From the NCBI GenBank assembly GCA_000507305.1, contig DF239035.1, positions 104,501-168,500 on the forward strand: DNA of 64,000 nucleotides, given 5' to 3'. The notes below the pieces were generated by a model that saw only the letters and a program-made list of their open reading frames with translations, made no database searches and was not told where the DNA came from. The DNA comes from Breviolum minutum Mf 1.05b.01. Its lineage: Eukaryota > Sar > Dinophyceae > Suessiales > Symbiodiniaceae. Made by a program: the position numbers and the translations under genes. This document shows, in pieces, positions 48,679 to 60,950 of this stretch (position 1 is its first letter; every line of letters begins with the position of its first letter).

Positions 48679-50060
48679 TTATAGTAGCTATGTAGACCGC
48701 CCCTTTTTTTAGTCATATCATATCTATTCAATCGTGCTTTGTTGGTCAACTCATGAAACCAAAAGGTGGCGTCCCGGAGTCACCACCTGCCGGGTAAAAC
48801 CGTCGTTGTGTGACATTTCATAAAAATCACGCTACGTAGAATTTCCATGCACTAAAAGTGACATATGGTAGCATTGACATGGGAGAGGTTCATTTAGAGC
48901 TTTTTTTTTCAGTGATTTGTATTGATTTGTTGCTTTCCCTGGAGTCGGAAAATCTCATCTCTTGAGCCAAACATCCGCAGGCTGTGTGCTTTGCCCCTTG
49001 GGTAATTTGGTGGTGTTTCACTGCTACCTCATCGCAACAAACACCACCACCAACGAGGCTCTTTCGGTGGGATGTTTAAAACGGGGAATGGTTCTGGGAG
49101 TGCTCAACTTTGGATTGGGGTTTCCCAACATTACCAGCTTTTGCATCAGAAGCAACTCCTTATGGATCCAATCACCTTCTGAGAATCGTATTGGAACCTA
49201 AATACCTTCCGTTTCGGAGGTGATTATACACCCCAATCATCATCTGACAAGGTGATTGGATCCCTAGGGCCTGTTGTCCATCTGTTTTTGTTTTTGTTTT
49301 TTTAATCTTAGAGTTTGGTCGCCTCAAAAAATGCTCAGACCAGTCTTCCCTTAGTCTTCCTGTGATTTGACCGCAAGTTGCGGCACCAACTGGACTAGTC
49401 CCTTGTGACCATTCTTTAATTTCAGGATATTCAAAAAATGAAGGACACTTGGTTTTTGACGTTTTTTGTTGTGCATTGCTGAAAGGAACCATGCATGCAT
49501 GTTCTTATTTCCAAAGTTGGGTGGGACGTTGGGAGGACACAAAGAGAGTTCAAGATGGATTACATGGCATTCATCATGTCCAAAGGGTTTAAAAACTACA
49601 TTTGCAATGCTCATTCAAACACCACCTGCCCCTTACTCGATCTGCATCATTTGTTTGGGTTATTTTTTGTGCTGAACTGTTCCCTGTCCATCTCCTTCCC
49701 CATGCCACCCATACCTTTCATCGCTCCCAAGACAAGGAAGTAACGCATGCATACGAGAGGACATGGGACAGGGCGGGGTGGATTGTTGAGAATCCGCTGA
49801 ACGTTGTACTCCAAAAGGTCATGTTAAAAAACATCGCATCATTACCAACCGCTACAAACAAGCAACTCAACGGATAGTAATATGTTCTTTGTCCAAAGAG
49901 GATGGTTTGTTCGTTCACATATTGAATACTGGCTCACTTGCTTTGGCTTCTCCTGACATGTTCTTTGTTGTTGATCATCTCTTTTGATTTTCTGCTCAGC
50001 TCCTGTACATGTACATGATGTATACTGTATGTGGTTGTTCTTACCTTGTTGGGGATGCAG

Positions 50061-50173
50061 CTTCATGTTTCAAAGACCCTCCGGTGCTGCATGGATTTGA
50101 GTTTGGAACTCTACAGTCACTGGAGCGGGCATTCAAATGCTTTAAACATGACTCTACTGCACCCCTTAAATAA
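50061..50173 (+). CDS. Candidate exon with in-frame stop
   Basis: After an AG acceptor (GATGCAG) the frame reads CFKDPPVLHGFEFGTLQSLE and runs to TAA at 50171-50173. It could be a terminal exon, or an internal one with an unseen donor. The last bases run into a half copy of family C. No family is recognised. Confidence 0.25.
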
Positions 50174-50222
50174 TGGGATAAACTACCTATCACCTGGTGC
50201 AGGATTTCTTCCATCAACAGCA
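50170..50222. mobile_element. Half copy of family C
   Basis: AATGGGATAAACTACCTATC followed by GGTGCAGGATTTCTTCCATC and AACAG. It has the same truncated layout as 37903-37955, suggesting a subfamily rather than chance truncation. Confidence 0.5.
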
Positions 50223-50689
50223 TCATGAGGAATAAAGCTGTGATGAAGACAACATGTTGAACAAACATCCACAGTTCTTAGCCAAAGGCTGGCAAAAATG
50301 ACTGCTATTTTTTTGTGGTTCTATTCAACACTGTGACCATCAAGATCCAGTTGCCGAACAAGTAAAGACATCCCAAAACACTTTTGACATAAGGGTGATG
50401 AGTGATGACAGTTGTCTACCAATTTTGGTGGGACTTTCTGTGGAGCTCCCTTGTGTACCTGCCATGGATGTCTCCTCGAGCCTTTCCCCTCGTATTCCAC
50501 TAAAATCTGTCGGGGACTCTGCAGTTGAATTCACACTAAAAGGTACCTTGCGACAGCTGGAAGGTAGCTTTTGCACTCGCACCACTCCATATACATGTAA
50601 TGTTTGTTACATTGTCTCAAAAAAACTGTGTGTTTTTTTTTTTGGGGGGGGTTGACCACGAAATTAAACTTTATGTTTGAAAATGACGT

Positions 50690-50840
50690 GATTTTTTCCA
50701 ACGAAATCTTTCCCAATTTGATTCTTGGTTCTCCTTGAGGTCGTTGGCCCTGTGCCGCGCCATGGCGCTGGCGCGCCAAAAAGACAGCAGAGCAATCGCA
50801 TCAGCCGCGCGATGGTCAGGGGTGTCAGACTTTAGGGGGT
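50690..50840 (-). CDS. Candidate minus-strand exon, GC-rich
   Basis: An island of clearly higher G+C at 50745-50825 stands out. On the minus strand it reads SDTPDHRAADAIALLSFW then ASAMARHRANDLKENQE, with no stop. The other five frames look less protein-like. It would be the only minus-strand gene piece in the window. Splice sites are not placed. Confidence 0.25.
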
Positions 50841-53075
50841 TGGGGTTGGCTGAAGTTGCTTGAATGTTTATAGTTATTCAGTTGGCAGGATGATAGGATG
50901 AGTATATAGCATTCCATATTCAAGATGTTCCAAGGATATTCATTACCAAAATCAAAAGGTGATATTTGGTGTGAACTCAGTCTCGAAGTCATGATTCGAA
51001 ACAGATGTGAAAGCGATCACATTCTCATATAGAGGTACACATTCTCAAATCAAAAATACACATACTCAGTCTCGAAGATACACAATACCTTTCTCGTCGG
51101 TGATTTTGAATGGGGGTTGTGTCGTTTGCATTCCAAATGTCCAATACTATACTCACCACACATAGTGAGGCAATATTATCATCTAGCGGGAACGAGTGGA
51201 ATTTTGGACGGAATGACTACTGTAGCAACCACGGTTCGGGACCGACCTCGGATGGAGGAGGGTTGAATTCGTTTTGATATATGAATTTGATTTATTGACG
51301 ATGATGACTATTTTTGATATTCTTTGAGGATTTAGAATTGATACATGATTCAATTATTCATCCCTTTGTTGATCTGCAATTTTATACCATGTGTTTATTT
51401 TGTTTCCACTGATTACCAATTGCTATTTCCTTTTTTGATTCATTTGTGTTTTCTTTTGAAAATAGGAGGATAATGAAGCTGCTTCACACGATAGATTTTT
51501 CCACTGCCATATTCAAAATACTGCCATCCAGTAGATTCACGGTAGAGGCCCGATTCCATGCTAAGGTGTTATGGATTTTGATGATGTTCTTCAGCATTTG
51601 ATACAGTATCATTTGATCATTCCATTTGTGGGAATGAATCCAATGTTTCAGAATACAGTGTCAAGCAATCAAAGCTCGCTAAACTGCCGCCATTTGGGTT
51701 TGCTGAGACACTAAGCCAATCAGGAAATTGGACATTCCCAGAAACCATGTGGCATTTGCAAACCATTCCGAGGCCCAATGATTTGACTGGACTTCACACA
51801 GACATATACAAAGAGCATTATGAGTTCAAGGAGACACATACTGTACTGATACATATTTACGTATGATATATATATATATATGCAATTGTGATACAAATTG
51901 AAATCACTTGAGCTTCAACTTCCCACATGAGCTATGAATCCAAGACCCAACCAAAGGGGCAGTCGGCATATCAGAGTCCTTCCCATTAGTTGTTTTTTTA
52001 TTATTTCCATATCCAGGTCCCCCCCCAAAAAGTTGACAATTAACAGATATGGTTTCCGTTCCTTTAAAGTGGAACGGAACCCTTTCCCCCTTATTTTTGT
52101 TGGGGAAGATTTTTTGTTTTCAACATCCAAAAGACCATGACGTGAGAAGATAATGATAAGAAAACCATATCAAACAACAAATAAACTTGTGTTGTAAGAA
52201 CACCCAATAAACCATTTCAACATCAAACAAGAAAACCCAATGCCAATAACACACCACAGAAAAACATAAGCAAAATCCAATGGCAATTTTTTGGTGAAGC
52301 CTATGGCTGTGGGCATCGCCATGTTTCCACGGCTGAGTCCAAACTGTGGAACCACCAGGGCTGGTGACACCCTCTCGCATAGTCCGGAAATTCGTGTCTT
52401 GATAGATGGATACATTGGAATCATTGGATACCTGGATAGCTGGATAGGAAGGGTTGGGTTCTTAAAAGACAAAAACACCCAGGAATTTGAGAAGTGAATA
52501 TGAACGATATCGAATGATTTTTGGATGTATATAGTCTTATTACTTGTATACGTCTTATGTCTCCTTAAGATTGTATCAAATAATAATGTGACGTTTGTTT
52601 GCATTGTAATTGGCTGCGTCTTCACTTTTGATGAGATGATATTTGTTGAACCTTGGGTTTCACTTGTTTTTTTTGTGGGGCGATACGACGACTATACGAC
52701 ACCCGGAAAACACCCAGACTCTGAGAACTCTGCCTGACTCTGAGAATTTGAACAAACTTTCGGTTGTGAGATGTTGTGGGAGCACTAGGGATGTGCTTGT
52801 TTATAGTTATATTGATTTTTGGTATGACAAACAACTAAGCCAGTTGTTTGAATTGTCACCTCATTTTCGTCATCCTTCAACGGCGAAGGGTGTGTTTTCA
52901 TCAGCAAGAGACTTGGCCACTCAACCCCGTTTGTTGACTCTGAATCATGTGATGAGTCACTATCAGTATGATGCACCATCACGCGTTGAGTCCTAGTATA
53001 TCATGACAAATTTGTAGTATACTAGTAGCATGCAGCATATCATATCATATCACATACTGTTTTTCATCCTTGCAG

Positions 53076-53192
53076 TTTCCTCTATTATTGCATCGTCTGC
53101 TCAAACCTTTCCACCCAGGCAATAATCCCTTCTCCACCGCTCGGGTCTCCGGAGACACCACCGCAACAGAGGCGGGCGTTGGAGGTCAGAGG
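53076..53192 (+). CDS. Candidate exon, frame ambiguous
   Basis: It follows a pyrimidine-rich acceptor (CATCCTTGCAG). Three readings are possible. A short exon 53076-53119 with a GC donor gives SSIIASSAQTFPP. A longer Pro-rich reading gives PSPPLGSPETPPQQRRALEV. A third gives ARVSGDTTATEAGVGGQR before AG/GT. Composition suggests coding, but the frame is undecided. Confidence 0.28.
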
Positions 53193-53694
53193 TACAGGTC
53201 AGTTAGCGGTCCGAGACCTTTTTCGAGCAATTTTTTTACGGTAGCGGTACACTCGATTTCAGCATACAAGTACAATTAAACATCCTGCTTAGTACAACTG
53301 TTCACTGTACACAGTCGTTCTCCCAAGGACAGGTGAGTTATTATTAACATGACCTGTCATTGTTCTGTTGATTTTTTTAATCTTATTTAGTAGTGTGATT
53401 TTGTTTAAACAAAACATTTGTCAAGACAATAATGTCATTGTCATGTCAGAAAATGTGAGCAACCAAGAGGTGGAAACACCCTGTGTTTGTGGAAGAAAAT
53501 CTACAACCAACCGACCAAGATATGGAGTGGACCCAGTCATTTTCAAAAGCAATTGTCATTTGTACGTTTTGACACAGTTTCTGGAACTCATGTTTTGTTT
53601 CTGGGACCCATGTTATACCATGTTATACCTGGTTCGTTCTGGTGTCATATGGTTTTTCGGTTTTCAGTGTAAGTTATGGATGGGCAAACTTTAG

Positions 53695-53762
53695 ACGACC
53701 AGCGGCACCAGCTGCACCGCCCATTGCCATCACAGGGCCTGCAGAATGTCCTTATGAAGCTG
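53695..53762 (+). CDS. Candidate coiled-coil exon
   Basis: AG acceptor, open codons DQRHQLHRPLPSQGLQNVLM and a GC donor at 53763. Gln/Leu-rich and similar in character to the next exon cluster; starts in phase 1 and ends in phase 0. Confidence 0.3.
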
Positions 53763-54042
53763 GCCGTTTTGGAACTTTGGCATCCAGCATCCAGCTAAAC
53801 AACCACTCCGATTATCGGTTTTTGGCCGTGTTTTTTTTTGTTGTTCACTGATGTTTTTTTTTGTTCTTTGGTGAATTTTTGGAATATTTTTTTGGGGATC
53901 CCTAAAAAAAATGCAACTTGGATATTCAAACCAAACACATGTCAACATGTAAAATGTAAAACAACTTCCTTTGCAGCACTGACACTGTGCCTCTTGAGGC
54001 ATCCGACCCGAATTTGACGAAAATTTCACCTTTCCCTCCCAG

Positions 54043-54122
54043 CTTCAGGAACATCAACAAAACAGCTTCGATGCCAAGTTAATGGAGTTAGACGCCTACA
54101 TGAAGTCTTCCTTGCAGATGAG
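54043..54122 (+). CDS. Coiled-coil exon
   Basis: AG acceptor after a pyrimidine tract, 26 codons plus 2 nt, GT donor. It reads LQEHQQNSFDAKLMELDAYM, a strongly helical charged peptide. Its phase-0 start fits the phase-0 end of the 53695-53762 candidate. It ends in phase 2, while the next exon (54931) reads best from phase 0, so another exon or a different donor may intervene. Confidence 0.45.
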
Positions 54123-54802
54123 GTTCCGAATCTGTACAAAAAACGTGGTTTTTTAGAGGTAGCCCTGGGACCCTTAAAACTAACAGCGAGTTTGGAATTT
54201 CTGCAACATGGATGGTTGGAAGATGAATCTCCTTTTTGGGGCCCGGCCTATTTTCAGGATTTTTCAGGGAAGTTTTAGTTAGTTTCAGGGATTTCAGGGA
54301 GTATAGAACTTAGGATATTGCTGTAGAGATAATGAGATTATGGTTGTGATTTCCCTTGAAGCTTTTTGACTCTTGAGCGCCGAGCGCCTTAGCTTGTCGG
54401 ATGTCAAGCCAGTCGGAAGAAGTTTCCCGCTATAGTTTGCTGTGATTTGACTGCTTGCTTTTCTGTAAAACAAATCAGTGGATGCTTGAGAAGAGTACAC
54501 ATAAGTGACATAGCTTCAATCCCTACATCTTCGATCATCCAACATTCAAGATACAAGCAAGAACCCCTTGGCCAGGTCCAGTGGTATAGCTGGAAAAGCT
54601 GGTATAGCTTCCAGCGATGTATCAGTACAACTTTGTAAGCAACTGTGGGAGTTGAAGGAGGACAGATCCCTAGCCTTAGTCGAAGATGTTGGGGATGTTT
54701 CTCTTTTGTCTGTGTTGTTTGTTGCGGACAACTGACACCAGGATATATGACACATCCGGAAAAGAAGAGATAGATTGCTTAGCAGCTGGTCAGCCTTTTA
54801 TA

Positions 54803-54909
54803 TACCCTCCCGAAGTTTAACACAGCCCTTGAACAGTTGCCTTCCCAATAGGAAAGTAGTCTTCCAACCACCAATTTTCAGGGGCTATGTTAAACTGAGG
54901 GGGGTCGTA
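54803..54909. mobile_element. Family A hairpin element
   Basis: TACCCTCCCGAAGTTTAACA at the left and TATGTTAAACTGAGGGG at the right are inverted. It ends about 20 bp before the acceptor of the exon at 54931. A diverged relative with CAGGGA repeats spans about 54168-54303. Confidence 0.6.
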
Positions 54910-54930
54910 CTTCTGATGTTTTTTTCGAAG

Positions 54931-56109
54931 GTCTCGGAGGAATTTGCGGCTGTTGAAGCTTCGAGTTTTGACAGTTTCCGGTCGATTGCCATTCAGCCAT
55001 GTGCCACGCTTGACTTGGATTGCCTTTGTATGTTGGGAAGAATAGGGAAGATATGGTATCAATCTTGTTGCCTGAAAAGCTTTATATTGATTATTTGATA
55101 TATTTTTCAATTCACAGTCCTGTTTCCTTAAGGATGTAGTCTTACTGATTTCTATCCTGCTTTGTTTTTTCCCCACCCCTTAGTGTAAAGCTGAACGCTT
55201 AAGTTTCCTCCTGCAGCACTCCCGAACCTCCGAAAGAAACGACAGAGGAGCTGAAGTTGGCGGCAAAGGTGAAGTGTTTCTTGTGGATTGGGAGGGTGAG
55301 GTTGATGCTATAGATCACAAGGCTTGTTTGTGGATTTGGAACACCAAACACAAAAATCATCCCAAAATCGTCCTAACTATCCAGTAGTAGGAGTGGTAGC
55401 AGTCATCTAAATTGGAATCAAAGTGTTACCAATCTTTGGGTAACAGGAAGACGAACTACATCGTGTAGAACTTCAGAAGCAGGTTTCCGAGGCTCTGGGG
55501 GGAAATGGTGACCGGAACGACTGTTGGGTCCCGAGAATTTTGGATTATGATGATGTTGGCCAGTTTGGCAACCTTAGTACCACTGTTATCCACTGTTGAT
55601 TGTCATATGCTGATGATATTTGATGATACTTGGACTCTCTTGTTGAGTGAAGAAAGTCTTTGACCCTCTCTAAATGCAATATAGTTCAATACTCATCAGT
55701 ATACATATTGAAGATAGATGTGAATTTTTGGTCCCATTCTTTCCAGTTTGAACCAAGTGGTCGTTTTTGATACTACATTACATGACGTTCGTTTTCTTAA
55801 CCAACAATGATTGAGTTATGATGTTGCCCTTTGCCTGCAGCAAGCAGGGAGAGGACAGTGCTTAGCAGATAGAAACACTTCTTCCGACAGATGCACTTTG
55901 GGATCTTGTTATTTTGTTTCACCATTCTTTCACCTATATATTGAGAATTTTACTTGGGTTTCCCTACTAAATTTGGGCATCTTGCCACCATATATTCAGC
56001 TCTCGACCATGCTCAGCAAAAAGCTGATGCCAAATCAGAACAACCTCCGCTGAGCCACAGGGCCAAAAAGAGCTCAGACGAGAGCTCTTTGTTTCTCGGC
56101 CATCTGTGA
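54931..56109 (+). CDS. Coiled-coil protein, four linked exons with stop
   Basis: Exons 54931-54962 (VSEEFAAVEAS; GA donor), 55217-55268 (TPEPPKETTEELKLAAK; GT donor), 55447-55507 (EDELHRVELQKQVSEALGG; GT donor) and 56000-56109 (ALDHAQQKADAKSEQPPLSH, on to TGA at 56107-56109). Phases match at each junction. The product is acidic, Lys/Glu/Gln-rich and helical, with no membrane segment or catalytic motif. It may be the C-terminal part of the SF-assemblin-like gene or a separate gene. If the last exon instead uses an internal GC donor near 56027, the chain could continue into 56792-56848 (DAAEATPSTVDGGLTEAKLQ). No family is assigned to this part. Confidence 0.48.
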
Positions 56110-56791
56110 CCTCTCGGCGTCTTTTTGGACCATGCAAAGTGGCACAGAGAGTGGAATTAAAATCTCAACATAATATGATGAGGGCGATTCTCTTCACACT
56201 CCAGTGCCATGAAATTCTAGGAAATAATGACGTTTTTTTTAAGTCTACTGAGTCTACTGCACATTGGATTGTTTCAACCTGTTGGGGAGCTCTTCGTTCC
56301 CCTTTCATTTTAGACCGTTGCTGCAGTAAAACACCTTAGGACGTCATCAAGTCTTCTTCACTTGACTTCAAGGCCGGATTTTTTGCTTGAGGCTAAAACC
56401 AGCTAGGCAAAATGGCAATTTTTTGTTTGACATTTGTAGGGAAGGGTTTGTTGAAATTGTGTTTGCTTTCCTGCCCAAGGTATCAACCTTTGTTAGGGGG
56501 ATAAAATCATCATGTTAAAAGTTGAAAGCTCCTAATACAGTACATAATAATGCAGCCTCAGGAATTTTTCAAAGTGCATAGATTCTAGTAGGGTACTGTC
56601 ACATTTGTTTGTAAATCTATATGATATGTATAGTATTTTATAGTGAAATATTTCATGCACATATTTTTTGTCATACAAAACGCTGGGATATGTGTGTAAA
56701 ATGTGTTTGTATGTAAACGTCTACGCGGTTTAAACGTATAAACGTATATAATCATATGATTTGTATATTGAAGATACAGCCTTGCATCAGG

Positions 56792-56848
56792 ACGCTGCGG
56801 AGGCCACGCCTTCAACTGTTGATGGTGGACTGACAGAGGCCAAGCTTC
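56792..56848 (+). CDS. Candidate exon before the (TTG)n tract
   Basis: An AG acceptor (TTGCATCAG) is followed by DAAEATPSTVDGGLTEAKLQ. The donor is unclear. Composition is protein-like and similar to the preceding coiled-coil exons. Only about 70 bp separate it from the large (TTG)n microsatellite. Confidence 0.3.
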
Positions 56849-56894
56849 AGTTTGAGACTTGTTGATTTGCATTTGACATTATTGTCTTGGGGTA

Positions 56895-57416
<522 letters not shown>

Positions 57417-58194
57417 TTGTGTTCTGCCATTGTTTGGGATGAGTTTTGGTTCAGCATCAAACATATGGTGTTGATGTATGTATACACAGATTGATTTGAT
57501 CATGGCTTGCGGATGCCAACATGGTGGTCAATCATTTCGATACTGTATGGGTCACAGTCAAAGGTATCCATGATATTAGTTTTCCAATACCCATGCAGCA
57601 GTACATTATTTTTCCAATCAGTTTTGCATATGTAAGAACACATTGCTCAGTGAAAAACGGACCCCTAGTTCTTTAGTGTTTATATCGGGGATTATACTAC
57701 CCAGCAATACAGGAATTATATAAAAATATAAGGATCCCTATGATTACAACCAGTGAGGGTCCTTGGACACGTATAGGCTGTATTCAAGCTCAAGGGGCGC
57801 TAACCTGCATTTCCTCCAGGATTTTGCTGACAATAATGAGACTTGGTGTATCTTTTGAAGCGCCAACCCACTTGAAGACAGCGATATGTGTTTTAAATTG
57901 TTCCTTCAGATTTATTTGTCTCATGTCATGTGAAATATCCTACCAGAGCGAAACAATGTACAATCAATACAAGATGTCCAACGAATAGTGCCCCTTCGGA
58001 AAACATTACCAGGTTGTACATTGCCTTGTTCGGACATGTCTTGATCCTTCCAACAATCCCATTTCGTTCAAAATCCATGAGGTAAGTGACGCTACCATTT
58101 GTCACCACACCTACTGCCCTTGTGTCTTCATGACAATCTCCAGTGGGAGAAGCACGGCTTTAGTCAAAGGTATGTTTAGTTCCCAAGCTTCCAG

Positions 58195-58260
58195 GACTGT
58201 AAGAATGCCATCTCGCAACTTCAGAATGAACAGTGCGGCCCTCAGATTGGGAAGTTGCAG
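58195..58260 (+). CDS. Coiled-coil exon (22 codons)
   Basis: AG acceptor, 22 codons and GTAACT donor, phase 0 at both ends. It reads DCKNAISQLQNEQCGPQIGK, a Gln/Asn-rich helix with two Cys. A second frame is also open, but the first matches the character of neighbouring exons. Confidence 0.42.
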
Positions 58261-58423
58261 GTAACTCTGCACCCGCTAAAGAGAGTTGATAGTTGTACGA
58301 TAATTACGGCAGGAACCACGTGTTTTCACATTTGCAGTTGATCATATTCATAGCATGCAGTAGATGTACTGGAGCTGTCTGTTCTGGAACAGTGATTGAT
58401 CTACGAAATCATGGTGTGAAGCC

Positions 58424-58525
58424 CTTTTGGTGCTTCAATCAATTTTTCGAGTTTCACCCCCCGCGCCCTCACCCCCTATTTGGTAAGACATCCATTTTGA
58501 CAAAATAGTTGGCAACCACCACCTG
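58424..58525. mobile_element. Family E element, strongly diverged
   Basis: Shares CACCCCCTATTTGGTAAGA, CATTTTGAC and AACCACCACCTGG with family E; the left end is degraded. Confidence 0.45.
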
Positions 58526-58835
58526 GAGTGTATCAATTTTTAATGTGCCTTTAAAGGCCCAAGGAAGCTGAACACAAACATAGATTGGCACACGCACACA
58601 CATAGATTGGAGTGGTTCGCAGTTCAGAATTGTTTTGTTTAACCCAGGTTCACAACTTTCCCATGTTTCTATGAAAGATTATTTTTAATATACAATGTAC
58701 TTGTGGTTTCCAAACAACACTGTTTTACATTTTGCACAGTTCCTCCTTCAATGACACCGTCATTGAAAGATGGTCCACGCCATGGGAACAAAAGAATCCA
58801 TCAAGCAATGTGACTTGGCGGTGGCATTTGGAGTG

Positions 58836-58947
58836 ATACTGTTGATGGTTAGATCCGGCTAACACCCTCAAATATATGAAACCTTGGTCATAATGGATTT
58901 TTCACTACATATCAACAGGTGCAGGATTTCTGAACTATCAACAGTAT
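58836..58947. mobile_element. Family C element, reverse core
   Basis: ATACTGTTGATGGTTAGATC at the left and CTGAACTATCAACAGTAT at the right are inverted. The core has TATATGAAACCTTGGTCATA, the reverse of the usual core. Flanks share GGAGT with an offset. Confidence 0.6.
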
Positions 58948-59101
58948 GGGAGTTTGGTACAAGGTGTTAGTACAGATTTTTTCTGATCTCGGACATGAAA
59001 GAGCAATTTATAGTGCCATCAAGAAGGAGGACAAAGGACATTTTGGAAATGTCAAGATAATTTGGTAGACATGCCGCCTTTATAAGCAAACTTTGCAATC
59101 T

Positions 59102-59275
59102 CAGAGTGGGGGAAGTGTTTTTGTCTTGGGTGATGGTAGTCGACTGGCGTTGTGCTTGGATGCAGCATCAACATTGCGCACAACAGAACCTTCAACGTTG
59201 TGGAATAGACATGCAGAATACTATCGCACACACACACAACACAAGTTACCAGAGAAACGTTTGGAAAGAGTTTAG
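59102..59275 (+). CDS. Candidate exon, two open frames
   Basis: One frame gives GDGSRLALCLDAASTLRTTE and continues to a stop at about 59275. Another gives WRCAWMQHQHCAQQNLQRCG. Composition is GC-richer than the flanks. No family is recognised and the frame is not decided. Confidence 0.25.
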   Translation, partial: QSGGSVFVLGDGSRLALCLDAASTLRTTEPSTLWNRHAEYYRTHTQHKLPEKRLERV

Positions 59276-60517
59276 TTTAGTCCAGCGAACATGTTTTATT
59301 GTTGTGCTTCTGGAAAATCATTGACACCTTTAAAGTATGTTTTGATTGTTTTGCTGGTTTGAATGCATGTGATTGTTTGCGTTCTTCATCGCAACGTGAT
59401 CTCAGTCAAGGATTAGACATGTGGACCCAATTTCTCAGCCCCAGATTTGCCAACATCCTCAAAATGTAGCTTCTGTTCTTGACAACAGGCGTTGTCATGG
59501 TGAATCTGCAATGTCATGAGATTAACAACCATTAAGAACTTGTCAAAAGACTCCACTGAAATGTTACTGTTCATATGATTTTCGTTTTCCCCAGGTGGGA
59601 TATGTCAGTTCCCTGGGGGGTATATTCTTGCTTGTTTTGGTTTTCCTGATGATGAGGTCCTCAACTGGTCCCAACAATAGGGTCGCACCATTTTTTCCAG
59701 CATCCCCATGAGCCTGGTTTGGGTTGCCACGACGTCAACGAGGCAGACAAAGCTCTTGTTGGCAACAGGCGATCCACCTACTGAGTGCCTTGATGACATC
59801 TTGAAAAACGATTGGGTATCCACAAACGAGTGATTTTGCCGCTGTATGTTCATCACCAAACCAAACTATATTATGTGTACATATACATTATATCGTGGAC
59901 GATTCTAAGCTGCCACCATGCTCTTTTCCTGACAGAATTTCTTGAAGCAGAAAGTATCGGTAAGACCGGTAAGATGGATGATGCACTAAACTGTTAGTTT
60001 GTTGTGTTGTGAATGGAGGATGTGTACAGTAACCACCAATACATAGGACACCGCCATGATTTGATATTTTGCCATTTTTTTTGATCTTGTTTGGTTTGAT
60101 CCATTTCTTGCTTCACCCATTCCATTTATGTTTTCGTCACTATGCCACTGGAAAATTTGACAGGGGACACATCTCCAACAATCTATTGCAGTCACAATTT
60201 ATGGAAAACCTGGTGGCACAATCATCCCTATCCCCGTATATGGAGTGGCAGGCTATATTTATGTTCAATTATTTTTTCATCATGGCCCATGATTTACAGT
60301 AGTTCCTGTGGATATTCACATATCTGCAACCTTTGCAGAACGCGGCCTTAGTCAACCTGTAAAACATGAGGTGCTGAAGCGTTTAGAAACACTGAAGATG
60401 TGATCCTTTACAACTTGACGTTGCTTGTCATGAGAAGGTGGGCTTAACGGGAAGGTCAACCTTTCCCATCAGATTCCTGAACCCATGGTGAACCCCAGGT
60501 GGGCCAACCAATAACCT

Positions 60518-60626
60518 TACACCTCCGAAAACCAACATGGAACCTACAAATCACCCAATTGAAAAGGACAATCATCTAAACCACACACCTCTATTTTGGG
60601 GTTCCATGTCAATTTTCCAGGGTGTA
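60518..60626. mobile_element. Family A hairpin element (TACACC type)
   Basis: TACACCTCCGAAAACCAACA at the left and CATGTCAATTTTCCAGGGTG at the right are inverted; related to the copy at 495-599. A half copy of the TACC type is at 59581-59622. Confidence 0.6.
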
Positions 60627-60914
60627 TTTTTTTAAGCAAGACTTGGGTTCAGAGGGTTTTAAGGATGTTGTAGGTCTTATTTGCTTGTTCCTTGTAAGCC
60701 TACTGGCAGAGTCCATAATATGTATCGTATCTATCTACATGTAATTTGTCTACCACACATATGTCTGCGCATATCAGATGCAGATACCTATTTCTTGGAT
60801 AATGGCTTAAAGGCATCAATCAGTTGGGAGACATGCTTTAGTATCAGACTTTCATTTTGCATTTCCTGACGTTGAAAGGCGACGTTTGTTTTACACCCTA
60901 GTGTTTCAGACAGG

Positions 60915-60915
60915 C

Positions 60916-60949
<34 letters not shown>

Positions 60950-60950
60950 G
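60915..60950. repeat. (CAA)n microsatellite
   Basis: About 11 perfect CAA units. Confidence 0.95.

Larger units (their letters stand above)
46617..53075. other. Intron-like or intergenic stretch
   Basis: Mostly non-coding, with family B, C, D and E elements and AT-rich microsatellites. Only low-confidence exon candidates (50061-50173 on +, 50690-50840 on -) were seen. Whether the coiled-coil exon groups on either side belong to one gene is unknown. Confidence 0.45.
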
